The notes under the pieces: generated by a model
Seen by the model: only the letters and a program-made list of their open reading frames with translations
Database searches by the model: none
Told to the model about the DNA's origin: nothing
In this document: piece after piece, positions 23,382 through 34,858 of the stretch
How positions within the stretch are numbered: the stretch's first letter is position 1
Layout of the letters: each line of letters starts with the position of its first letter
Position numbers and translations under genes: made by a program
Assembly: GCA_002812745.2 (NCBI GenBank)
Contig: NCSJ02000204.1
Coordinates: 1-64,000, forward strand
Length of the DNA stretch: 64,000 bases
DNA from: Scytalidium lignicola
Taxonomy: Eukaryota > Ascomycota > Leotiomycetes
Direction: 5' to 3'

Positions 23382-24476
23382 TTAGAAAAACCACTGCAAT
23401 TCATACTTGCTAAGCAATGGGATCGCATACAGTGCCGGGAGCCAAAACAAAGTGTAGTAATGGAAAGTAGAGCGATCAGCCTTGATAGATCTGTATGATA
23501 GCACTCGAGCTGCTATGATATTGCCAATAAAAAATGGCAACGAGTAACCGGCAGTAAACCGTCCATTTCCCCAATACGCAGGACAAACAACTGACCAGAA
23601 CGAGATAAAAAGAGCCGTGATCCAGCGCGTTATGCCATCGCCTAGGACAAGCGCCACCGTGTGTCTTCCACGTGCATTGTCGCCTTCCTGGTCTCTTAGA
23701 TCCTGAATTTGTACGGTGGTGAAGGTGTTGAGACCCAGCAAAGCACACCATTCAAATCCTGCTCTGGTCATTGACGTTGAGCCCATAGCTCCTGCGGCAA
23801 CACGAGTCGCGCCGAACTGGCCGGTCAAGTAGAACAGGGCGTTTATGAGGTTCTTTCCCCACCATGAGTTGGCACCGCTTGCATAGTCGTAGACCCACGT
23901 CTCGAGCATGAAGGCAACGGCCTCAGGGAAACCACCCAACCATGTGCCGGTAGATAGCAATAACAAGCAGCTTGCCATGGCGTACCATCGCTCGGCACCA
24001 TTGACACTCAGTTTGCCAGAAGGAATTGCGCACCATGGTTTATTAAGCCAGTCCTCTTTAATGGATTCGGGGGATTTCTGATTGCTGCAGTCGAAGTGCA
24101 AGACATAAAGCCAGATGTAAAGTGCAGCATGCGGGAAGGCCCTGATGAGCTCTTCCCATTTTGGATGCGGGTTTGTTGTGAGGCTACCAGAAGCAACACT
24201 TAGCATAGCAAAAAGCACCACAGGTTGGACAAATGCCTTGACATTACTCTCGGTGATCAGATGTGCGAGTCGGACAATTTCCCAAAGTTGAGACGCAGCC
24301 GAGTGCAACTGTTACTTGGTCAGCATGATATACACAGCTGTCTTATATTACTTGCAATTACGTACGTTCCATGAAACAAACTTCTGGGAAGCATGCTTGG
24401 GCTCTGCGGAAGTAGATGGCGGAGGAACGCTGACATTAGACTTCTCAACGCGAGCTGAAACGGGGTCATATTTCAT
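23382..24476 (-). CDS. UbiA-superfamily membrane prenyltransferase / terpene cyclase
   Basis: An integral membrane protein with two Asp-rich, Mg-diphosphate-binding loops. UbiA enzymes transfer prenyl groups, and a fungal branch, known from fumagillin biosynthesis, cyclises farnesyl diphosphate. Exons are 24476-24366 and 24308-23382, giving 345 residues. The first loop region runs from about residue 109 (HFDC...KEDWLNKPW) to the conserved NKPWCAIPSG at 126-135. The second loop is DLRDQEGDNARGRHT, with Asp 240, 243 and 247. About seven to nine hydrophobic helices surround the loops. The ATG at 24476 was chosen because no upstream ATG lies in frame after the preceding stop. It is convergent with the dimethylformamidase-like gene. 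Prenyltransferase and cyclase activity cannot be separated by sequence alone here. No defects are seen. Confidence 0.85.
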
Positions 24477-26176
24477 GTTGCTTGAATCGAGAAGAAGGCA
24501 GAGGTTTGGCTGGGCTTGTAAAGGTGTCACTGCAGATGAAGAACTACTGCCGACTGTAACGCTCCTCCTGTGCAGGTGGGCGAAGTGCCTTTCTTAACAA
24601 CACACAGGATTTCCGAAACGGTAGCCACTCTGCTTTACCGCAGAACGACAATCCTCTTACACATTAAAAGGAACCACATTAAAAGACTAGGCTATCGAGG
24701 CTGTGCATGAAACATGCACGAGGTAAGTCAGTTTTAGTGATATTCCCTCTTTCCAAGAGTACACCTATTTTGACCGATACGGATATGCGGTGGGTCGAAA
24801 AGATCTGTAGAACTATTGCGGCTTAGAAGCTCCTCACTACAAACCCTAACCCCATAGGTGAACTCATGTCTGAGAAATTGGTAGAGTGTGCTTATATAAT
24901 TACTGGCTAGGCAATTAACATGATTAGAACTAAGGGCCTAGGTTAGAGAACCTTGTCTAGGTTTCATCGGGTTATCCACGGTAGCAGGGTCTGAGGGGAT
25001 CTACAATAATTAGCAGTTCGTTTTCTTCTGTATCGTATGGCTCTGCTGAGCAGGAGCTTGAGCGTGGAAGAAGGACAGAATACGACGTCAAAATGCCAAG
25101 AAGTCGTACTGTACACAGTCTGTCTGCTTAAAGCCTGCCGTGCAAACCAAAATCCACAATCACGAACGGGCCCAGGTTAAACTAGGTATTGTAGAAGGCT
25201 CAGTACCCGTCCACTTCTCACTCCTTGAAGACATTGGTTACTCGGGGTGGGATACGCGCGTACGGGAACGAATCCCCGATCTAGGAAACCCTCAAGCGCT
25301 ACCGAGTAATTAACTCTAAGGGCATACGGGTTTTCCCCTAGCGAGTGACTATCAGCACTAAAGAGTAGACCCTGCCCGCCAAGCAGACTTTGGAGCATTG
25401 GGTTGACTTTAGCTCAAAGCTTCTAATTTTGAGATCCTAGCCGCGACACGACCATCATTGAAGCTTCTTACTCACCTACTATATGAATATATGAATACAT
25501 ATGATATTCCTGTCGCGTGCCCTCCTCTCTCTTGGCACAGATCCAAGTCGTTGCTTAGTTTCGCGCTAACCTAGCTGTCACAGCGGTTGTTATTCCCGCA
25601 AGATGGACATCAACTCAACCAGGACCACTTTATGCCCCTTGCAGGGCTCCTTTGAGCAGTGGCTAGTAAATGACCCGCTCCATCATTGAAAGAGACCTCT
25701 ATAGGCACAACGGTTTTGCAGCCGGCATGATAGGATTGGACCCGGATGTCACCACTGATGGTTCCCAGGCCATTTTGTAGGCGATCATGCCTAAACTGGT
25801 GGCAACAGCATCACTCCATGTCTTCGCTTGAGTGTCATATGCCATCCAGAACCTAACCTCCTGCAATGTTCGCTGTCAATACATGCAGTCTCGTCTTTCA
25901 AACAAGCCTGGAGGAGTCTAGAAGTCGTTTCCCAGTCCCGAACAGGGTGGACGGATGCTGTCTACCAGGGATAAGTACAGAAAAGGCACAAACACTTTTG
26001 TCTTGTGAGTAATTAGTTCCTCCCTTATTTTTTTTATTGAAAGTACTCTGAAAGATTTCTCTTCAGTCCTCATCAGACTGTGTGTAATCCTACAGAGAGC
26101 TTCATCTCGATATCCCTCTTTCGAGTCAACACACCAGCTAGCGCAATATTGTGTTTTTCAATCCTAGTCACCTACA
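24477..26176. other. Intergenic region with a possible unrecognised coding relic
   Basis: This separates the divergent UbiA-type gene and the dehydrogenase. On the minus strand a 46-codon frame at about 25860-25720 (EVRFWMAYDTQAK, later MAWEPSVV) is preceded by TTGCAG and a TTGAC branch-like site, so it could be the last exon of a dead or unknown gene. Another frame upstream contains THKTKVFVPFLYLSL. No family is recognised and no complete gene can be built. Confidence 0.3.
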
Positions 26177-27340
26177 ATGTCTTCGTGGGACTTAAAGGGA
26201 AAGTTCGCCATTGTCACTGGTGCTGGTAGCGGTATGTACTAACTTCTGGAATCTTCACGGAGTCATGACATCGAAGTCTCATTTTGGCATACTACAGGTA
26301 TCAACCATGCTTTCGCCGATCAACTACTCAATGCTGGCTGCTCTGTAATCTTTGCGGACATCGCGCTGCGTCCTGAAGCCGAGGAGACACTTGCTAGGTT
26401 TCCTCATCCGCCCAAAGATTTGGCACCCTCTGCGGTATTCCATCAGATGGACCAGTCCGACTGGTCTCAAATATCCGCTACTTGGGATTTTGCCCTGAAA
26501 ATATTCGGCAAAGTTGACTTGCTCTGCCCTGGGGCTGGTATCTGGTTCGTATTTGAGAGCCTCTTTTACTCTTCCTTAAACGTTCTTTCCCTTTCTCTCT
26601 TTCTTCCTCCCCTAGACTAGTGTCTTGATTAATTCTTTCTCGAACATGACTTCCCCACCTGTCCTTATTTTTCTGCGTGAGGTGGCTAACTTTCAACTGT
26701 GCATAGGGAACCACCAAGTAACACATTCTGGAACCCTCCAGGCATCTCGTCCCTGTCCAAGGATGATCCTAACGCTGCACCCGGCGTCTACCATCTTTTT
26801 GCCGTCAATGCCATGGGCCCCATCCGACTTGCTCAGATTGCCATCGATTATTGGCTGCAGAATAAGATCGCGGGCAATCTCCTGCTTATTGCATCCCTCA
26901 GCGCCTACTTGCCCAGCATTGGCACGCCTCTTTACAATTCAAGTAAAGGCGCTCTCACAAGTTTTACGCTAAGTCTAGCACAAATGAAGTCCCGTCTCAA
27001 CATTCGAGTGGCCACAATATGCCCAGCTACCACCTTCACACCTGCCGTTGTGCAGGAATACTGCAAGGATAAGATTCGGGATTTTGATATGAATATGACT
27101 CTTACTGAGTGTGCCGAGGTGATGCTGCGCGTAGTGACGGAGCCCCAATACGGTGACGGGCAGGTGGTTGAAGCCATGCAATTCGGCACCAAGGAGATAT
27201 CAGATGTAAAGGTACGCACCGTGCCGTACCAAACCCTGATGCCCGCAATCGACCTCAACGGCACCTTCAGTGGCAAGAATATCTTCGTAGAGGAGGAGAA
27301 CTTGTGGGATCAACTAAAGACCAAGGGCATGAGGCCCTGA
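26177..27340 (+). CDS. Short-chain dehydrogenase/reductase
   Basis: A classical NAD(P)-dependent SDR, likely oxidising or reducing an alcohol or ketone. Exons are 26177-26231, 26298-26544 and 26707-27340 (introns of 66 and 162 bases), giving 311 residues. The cofactor loop TGAGSGI at about 14-20 is split by intron 1. DIALRPE follows beta-2, where the Asp suggests NAD preference. CPGAGIWEPP, spanning intron 2, stands at the usual NNAG position, where the conserved Asn is replaced. The catalytic triad is Ser in IASLSAY (about 165) with Tyr 177 and Lys 181 in YNSSK. The second intron uses the unusual donor GTTCGT, inferred because it restores GAGIWEPP and the overall frame. The C-terminal extension resembles 15-hydroxyprostaglandin-dehydrogenase-like fungal SDRs. 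It may act with the UbiA-type protein, from which it is divergent 1.7 kb away. Confidence 0.85.
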
Positions 27341-28133
27341 AAGTGAGGACCGCCAATAATGACTGACAGTCCCTAGGTCTAGTTATCTTATCTACTTAGG
27401 CATTTTAAGTGCATATTTTGAATTTGATGATGCATATGACGAAAAAGGAATCATGCTGCTGTCCCTAATATAATGGACTAACATATGTATCTGAAAGAGT
27501 GAGCTCATAAAGCAACTATTTTGGGGGCAAGGGGGCGCAGCCAAATTTTCCTTCGCTGGTAGGGTCAAGAGTTGAGAATTCACGGCAATGAGATTCCTAG
27601 GTTTTTGAGTCCTTGAAAAATTAACTCNAAAATTTATAGTTTATCTTCGGATATATTACACGAGAGAATGTGAATATTTAGAGCTAATAGAATGTCTTAT
27701 GTTGTAAAAAGAACCAATGTCCTTGATTGGAAGAGGTTGACCAATATTATTATTTAACTAATCACTTGTAGATTCTCCTACCTTTCTCCGGTCTCAGGAT
27801 ACTTCGAGGCATGGATTGTACATGGGGATTGTAGATCACGCCAGTCTGGGCTCTCACCATCACTAGGACTGCCATTACCGCAATGTACTGTGCAGATCAA
27901 TCTTTCCAACCCCCCCCCCATTACGATGGCACCTGGAACAGTCCGGACCTCACATTCCGGCAATACCCCTTATCACCCCTGAGACATGTATTACCTTAGC
28001 TCACCACCTCAGTTTAAGAATGGGCACAGGCGCTACATACCCAGACAAACAAAGAAAGCCATCTATTCTTTAATACATTTGCTCAGAACTCTTCTTAATC
28101 ACTGTACCTTGGTTATCTGTATTAATCGTCGAA
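27341..28133. other. Intergenic region
   Basis: No gene is recognised. There is an N at 27628 beside an A run and a C9 run near 27911-27919. The segment is the promoter region of the membrane protein that follows. Confidence 0.5.
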
Positions 28134-29399
28134 ATGCCGGCGCCAGGTTGGCTTGCAATTCAGCCAACTGGCCTTGCTGCAGCTATTCTTGGTGTCACCC
28201 TAACATTTTCCATACTCTCCTTTATTGTCATGTTGTTACGAGTGGGTATTCGCCTCCGGCTTGGATTATTCGCAACTGAGGACTGGCTCATGTGTGTTGG
28301 ATTTGTAGGTACTCTTTAGTTGGAATCAATAGTCCAATTTGCTGACATACCATAAGATCATCAACATGGCACATAATTCAGTTATATGTTACGGTTCATT
28401 CACTGGGGTCGGTACTCCGGATACTGGTATACCCGGAGGACCAACTGGTGTAATATATATGGAGGGGATCAAGGTATGACATTTATTTTCAGTTATCTTA
28501 TAGCAAAGCTTCTAATTCATAGCCAATAGTCCATATTTCTGTGGCAGGTATTCTTTCTCAGCGGCTTCGTTTTTATCAAATCTAGCATCTGTTTGACCTT
28601 ATTGCGCATCGCTATTGTTAAATGGCACCGATTCACTCTCTGGATTCTAATTGGCATTACTGTATTTTGCGATATCTTCGTTGATATCTACGTCCTCTTG
28701 CAATGCCGACCAATCCAAAGCACATGGGGTGAAACCAAAGGCACCTGTCTCCCTAACACTATAACTGTTGTTATAACTTTCGTTGTATCGGCTTTCAATC
28801 TTATAACAGACGTTACTACAGCTGTTTTACCCTTTCTTATGCTGAAGGACGTGCAGATGTCCCGGCAACGGAAGACCGCCATTACTGCGGTTTTATCACT
28901 CGGCGTCCTGGCTTCCATTGCTACGATTGCCCGGCTCCCATTTGGAACAGCATATTTTGCGAAGACAAACTATTTAGGTAAGTCCAATGACATCTTATCC
29001 GCTGTAGATATACATATACTGACGTTTGCTATCCCCGTAGTTGGGATTGGTGAGATCATCCTGTGGACCGTTGTGGAGTGCGATCTTGCTCTCATTGCCG
29101 GATCCTTACCTATGCTTCGCACCTTAGTCAAGGGATTGAACCAAGGATCCAGCAAAGGCGCTTATGTCCAATCATCAGAGCTAGCCACGATTGGGCGCAA
29201 AGGTTATAGACGCCAAGACGATATTGAGATCTCCAGGAAGGGAGAGAGTAGTGATAGTATGCAAGGTATTACTGTCAAACAAGACCATATTATAGTTCAT
29301 GAAGACCGACTTTTAGATAGCTCGGATTCTCCACCTCCTGCTCAGACTTATGCCAAGTTCTCACGGTCGCATAGTGGTATTAGCAACGAGAATGCATAA
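28134..29399 (+). CDS. PTH11-like seven-helix membrane protein (fungal rhodopsin-like domain)
   Basis: A plasma-membrane protein of the large fungal family related to PTH11 receptors; its ligand is unknown. Exons are 28134-28304, 28357-28473 and 28548-29399 (introns of 52 and 74 bases), giving 379 residues. Seven hydrophobic segments are visible, the first at about 12-35. The family arginine and acidic motifs RVGIRLRL and EDWLM come next, with LQCRPIQSTWGETKGTCLP between helices 4 and 5. After the last helix there is a polar tail of about 110 residues rich in Ser and charged residues, presumably cytoplasmic. No CFEM cysteine domain precedes helix 1. No defects are seen. Membership in the neighbouring terpenoid-like locus is uncertain. 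Confidence 0.85.
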
Positions 29400-31248
29400 G
29401 AATTAGGGAGGGACAAGAAGTTGAACTTGACTGGGTCAATTTGTGGCTATGTAATTAACCCGGGCATGATTTGATTTAATATAAATAGCTGATCTGCTTT
29501 TGGATTTACTAAGTAAACTATACAAGTTGTATTAAGATAATAAGATAGTAAGAACCATTTAACAATAATATTATTGTATAACAGTATAAACCCATTTACT
29601 AAAAGCTTAAAATATTAAAGTTAGTATAAGCTTCATTATATACTCTTATTACCAATACGTTATTATAGTATAACAAAATATAGAAAGACCCAAATGCATT
29701 TGTAATAATAATTTAATGGCCTTTTATACTCTAAGAGTAATGCCAGAGTTTGTACGGAGGTCGCGGCAAATAGTGATGGATGATAGATTGCGCTAAGGCG
29801 CTAGTGTGGTATCTCGTCCTATATCACGTGATACCATATATAGCAGCCATAGTAGCTGCAATATACAGGCCTCCCTCCCTCCTACAGTATTCTACCACAC
29901 CCTACCTTCTTATTGGTTGGTTGCTATGGCCAAACAGCTCGATCACCTACTATATCGCTACTGTACGTAGCCAACCGTACAACCCGATAGTTCTCCCACA
30001 CTAGTTTTGCGTGTGTTACCAGATATTATAAGCCTTTTAGTGAGTGAATGTTTATAATTATAACGTATTATAAAGTATGTAACAAGTTAGTTATTAATTA
30101 ATTATATACATTTGTTTCTTTGACAACATTCTAGTTTGTTCTAACTAGTTATGAAATAGTTATATATATTTTTTTTTGCAATTATACTCTATTATTTGAC
30201 CTCCTAATTTATAAGTGTCTGTAGAGACTCCTCGGGCTACAGTACATAGTTTCCTCCACTAATATTCCCATTGTTTTGCTATTCCTTTGTACTCGTACCG
30301 TAACATGAAATTCCACTGCCAGTAGCAAGGGAATAATCAACAGTAAATAGGCAAAGGACAAAGCTTTACTCAAAAGCCTGAACTTGAGCTATTCAAATTA
30401 TTATACACTTATCACTCCGTAGTTTAATCTACTATCTTCTTGTATTGTACTCTGTTCTGACTATAGCTCTCTATAAGGTTCATCTCTTATTATGGTATCT
30501 GTTTATTCAAGTTCGATTTGACTGTTTCTTATCTTATTATATGAAAATGCTTGTTGATATGTCTGAGTTCGTAATTTAGTATATTTGTTAATAGTTATTC
30601 TTCTCTTAAGACGTGTTTTGTTGTTATGATTAATCTCAGAGACTGTAAACAATTGTCAAGCAAGAAAATAAGTTCACCACGTCCATTTTCCATCGTAATA
30701 AGGTATAGCATACATCTTGAAAGGGGGAACTAAGCCCTTTTGTAATAGTATTGTGGTTATTTCTATTTGTGATATTTCGAGAAGCTCGGAAGGTTGATTT
30801 TCAATGCGTTGATATGTTGTTGATGAAGAAATAATTATCGCCTGACTCAATCTTGGCTTTACAGACTATGCTGTAAGTTCGCAGCCCCCATTGCATACAG
30901 GTGTTGAGTCTTGAGGGCTAATAGTTTTATATTAATCAGATCAAATTAACTCTTAACTAGTAAAACAATGAATTTACTTGTAGTAGATGATATTGTTGTT
31001 TTAAGAAGAAGCAAAAATAGTTAAAGGATTAATAAATGTCGAGTAATCAATGTAAGCCTTCAGTTGCTGATTGGTGGTTTAACCTTCAGGTTATAAATTT
31101 CATATTACTATAACTAATTTTACGCACTGACTAGTTCATTGCCACTTTCGCCAGTACCCTTCTGTACAACTTGACTTATTACCGTAACTGAATCAATCTC
31201 TACTCCCTCCAGTGGCTACACTGGTGAAATAAACTAAACAGAATAGAT

Positions 31249-31662
31249 TATCCACTCGGGCCCCAGTCACTTGGGCTTATGAGGCCAAAATTTATCCAAG
31301 TAATATTCAAGAATTCTATCCACTCTGTTGTAGCCTCAGGTATTTGATACACTCACGTGACAAGCCATGGCAAAAGCCATATAAAGTCATAGAGTCAGAG
31401 TCAGGGCAATTATCATACCTGTGAGACATTTTCACATGATATGTACGTTTACAGGTGTGTATATGATATGGGAGTATTTCCCCAGCTGTAGCTGTTATTA
31501 GCTAGTTGTTTTTGATAGTTGAAATTCATACTGTTCGCGTACGTACCAATGATAACAGTAACCGTAGCCTGTTCTTCAGGAGTAAAACGTTTCCAAAAGA
31601 GTCTAAATATAAGGCAACAACGCTAAAAATGGCATTTTTGCCAACTGGGGCCCGAGGGGATA
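31249..31662. mobile_element. MITE-like element, long form (414 bp)
   Basis: The ends TATCCACTCGGGCCCCAGT and ACTGGGGCCCGAGGGGATA are inverted with one mismatch over 19 bases. Inner blocks such as GAGGCCAAAATTTATCCAAG near the left end and TCTAAATATAAGGCAAC near the right end are shared with the 174-base element at 43299-43472. This copy carries about 240 extra bases in the middle. It is non-coding. Confidence 0.65.
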
Positions 31663-34600
31663 CCTCAACCCTATAGAATTTGGACCGTAACGCCATCGCA
31701 ATTACAAATAATTTAGTTATTAGTAGAGATGCTTGTCGTACACGAGTGCAGAAGGATGTGATGATAAACCGTCATGATTGGGCGGCGAGGCAAGAATGAC
31801 GAAGAGAATGAACTGACAAGAGCAATGTCGAGAAACGGGAGTCATCACATTATACGTTTTTTGAAGCATTACCGTCTGTTCTGCAGCAGCGAGAAAAGGA
31901 TTATCAAACGAATTCATATATAGTTTTATTGTTTAAGGGTAAGCAGCACTTTTATTTTTCTCTCGAGTCTCGACTTCATTTTCCTAGCAAACCTATCCTC
32001 ATTTGATAAATGTTCTAGTTTTGATCTTAGAACTTACTAACTCCATCATGAAAAGTTTTCCACCAGGTACTCCCTTTCACCAACATTTGATCATAGCATA
32101 ATGCGGGAGGAAGATGCTGCTGTTAACTGGCTGGATTGGGCATTTTACAAGTCCTAGGTTCGGAAGGCAACTATCTACTTTACGGTATGTCTCACTGTCT
32201 CTGTCCCTTATAGTGTTCCCCTTCATCAGGATAGGCATTAGCCACTAGAATATGTACCACTGCGTGTAATGAAAGCCTGGTGGGACGCTTAGATACACTA
32301 GAGTGGGGAAGAGCATACAACTCCTCCATGCAGCTTGGGGTCTTCAGATATTATGAACTTAAATTTGATGATCTGATTGCTTACAAAGCTGGTCTTGATA
32401 CGGAATACTAGGCGGGGGGAAGTTATGTAGAAAAGTATATTGTTGAGCGATTGATGGAGAATATTGATGAATCAGGACTACTTGTTACACTAGCTTGTCA
32501 ATTGTGCTAAACTGGTGAACCGTCTAAGAGAACCTGAGATTTTGGTAAGACAGACAATATTCGAGACAGACCTAATGTTTTAAAATCTTCCTGCTTTAAG
32601 TTGGGCTCACTGACTAGAGATATTTCCTCGGCCCTTCACTATCTGAGTTTCTGAGATATTGCCAGCTTCGCCTCAAGCCATCTACGAACTTCTTGTCTTA
32701 TACGTGTTTTAAAATAGGATATCAGAAAGGAAATTGAGACGTTATTTTGCCCTGACAACAGAAAAGAGACCCCATCCGCTGGTTGAAGGAAGGTCAGATC
32801 TTGAATTAAGGTCATTATTTTGTAAACGACAGTTAGGAAACAGGTATCACATAGCATCCTTTTAGTCAGAAAACTACGCCATGAATGACTCCCTCATCTT
32901 GTTCTTGATCACAACGGTATTTCTCACCGTCAGAGAGAGAGTAGTCTTCGTAAGGAATTAATTGATCAATGGACTGGTGGTATCAGTCGTAGGTTAAGGT
33001 TGTTAAACTTTTATACTAAAATTACTCGGGAGTTTAAGCTGATTTCGTTGTATGGTATGAACATTTGAAGGAATAGTCTAGACTGTAACATTGCAATATT
33101 GTTTTATCAAAGGTATGATGTAATACGAAGTGGCGATAACGGTACTCATTTTATAATAATAATACTGCTTATCATTCGCAAGTGAAAATGATGATACTTT
33201 TTTCAATCTGAAATCGCTTTGTAATCATACGACTCCTCACATTCTATGAGAAAAACTCTTTTAGAATTCAAGCCCAAGTTAAGAAATTTACCTTATAGGG
33301 TGAAATATCACAAGTAAATCTTATAAGGCTGTATGGTTAGAATGTACGGAGCTAAAGTAAGGGTTGTAAGAGAACTCTCCACAGAAGCCGGAAGCTGCTC
33401 AATTGTAGCCAACCATAACATACGTACAGAATCGTAGAATAAAAAGAAGAATAGAAAGGTTTTTTTAGTAGTTATTATGGTTGCTAATATATATATATAT
33501 ATATATGAGATCACATGGTTTGGGATTTTCTATCCATATAAAAACCTCCAAACATAGATACAGTACCTAAAGAACGGTATTTTTAATTACATATTCCCCT
33601 ATCCATTTTGTTAAGTTGCCCATTAACCTTTTATCAATGAAGGAACTAATTCATCACACTAATCAATTAAGCTAATCGACTAATTAATCTTGTATATGCT
33701 TCCCAAATTAAAGATGTATTACTGATTTAACAGGTTGATCAAAGCCAAAAACTACTCGATTAAACAATTAAACTAATAATTATAAAACCGATTAGTTAAG
33801 CTACTGGAATTTATTATCTTCGAGTTCTAGCAATGATGAATCTAACCCAACGTGCTAAGATATCTAATTGTCCTCAATCCGAGTAAGAATATAACATAAG
33901 ACGTCAAATTCATAAAGTACAAGTTGAAGATAACTTACTATTATTTGACTTTGTCATTGACGGGTCTACTAAACACAATCTAGCACGCTAGGCCCAAGCG
34001 GTTTGCTAAAGGATGTCTGTTCATTATTATGTAGAGGAGATGGTGGGATATGATGGTCGAGGGGCACACTGCGGTTGGAGAGTGATTCCAAATTTAGTGA
34101 GAAGAAGGGGAAGGGTGGGGAAATTGACGTGAAGAGTGGGATAACTAAGNTACAGGTATGCAATTCGGTAAATGTCCGATGATGTTCAATGTGACGGCTC
34201 CACGACACGTTGTGATAACATTCGTGCAGAGCCTATGAGACTTTGAGACTTAGGCTTAAACCAGGATTGTAGCTATTGCCTAATACCGGCTAATACTGCC
34301 TGCCCCAACCCCAAACATTCCTTTTCTGGGGTCCCCGCATTCTCTGGAGTCTTGAACTGTGGAGAAATCGATGCGCGGAGTACCTGTACCGTACTTTGTG
34401 GAGTAGCTTTGCCATTAGTAACGCGTGACGCCACCCAATGATCAAGCCTTCGCCTTGCGGACACCAACCCGAGCCTTTCTCGAGTCTTACATCCCTCCTG
34501 CTTCAAGGTTTCATTCTACTGACACAAAGAGGCATTGCATGAAGGAGGAAGAGTTGGCAACAATGATACATATGCTTAGGGTGTCGAGTGTACACCTAGG

Positions 34601-34731
34601 TATGTGCAAGTGGCCCAGATTAATTACGCTTTAGCTGCGAATAGTACGGATAGGAATCCGTCATGTGTAGATCGTCGCTGGAAAAGGTGCCATGTAGATT
34701 CCATTCTCTAGTCCCTACGATGTGGCGTTTG

Positions 34732-34741
34732 TATATATAAA
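34732..34741 (+). promoter_or_regulatory. TATA-type element of the sugar transporter
   Basis: TATATATAAA lies 118 bases before the ATG at 34859 in an otherwise mixed-composition promoter. The position is reasonable for a strongly induced fungal gene. Function is inferred. Confidence 0.4.
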
Positions 34742-34858
34742 GAAGAACTGAGTCCGCTCTTCCTCAGACCTCACTCTGCTTCAGCTTTCTCCCACCTAAA
34801 TGTGCCTCTACTTATTTATTACCTATTTACGTATCTGAAAGCAAAATTAGACCCCAAG

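Larger units (their letters stand above)
29400..34858. other. 5.4-kb AT-rich spacer
   Basis: No intact gene is recognised. Contents include the MITE-like element at 31249-31662, an (AT)n run near 33488-33508, and an N at 34150. A plus-strand frame from about 32271 (ESLVGRLDTLEWGRAYNSS, interrupted by a TAG near 32409) looks like a decayed coding segment of unknown family. Base composition returns to normal after about 34200, which is the promoter of the sugar transporter. Confidence 0.5.

Noticed and set aside
33488..33508. (AT)n run as a regulatory element or origin
   Set aside because: Simple low-complexity repeat in AT-rich DNA without other support.
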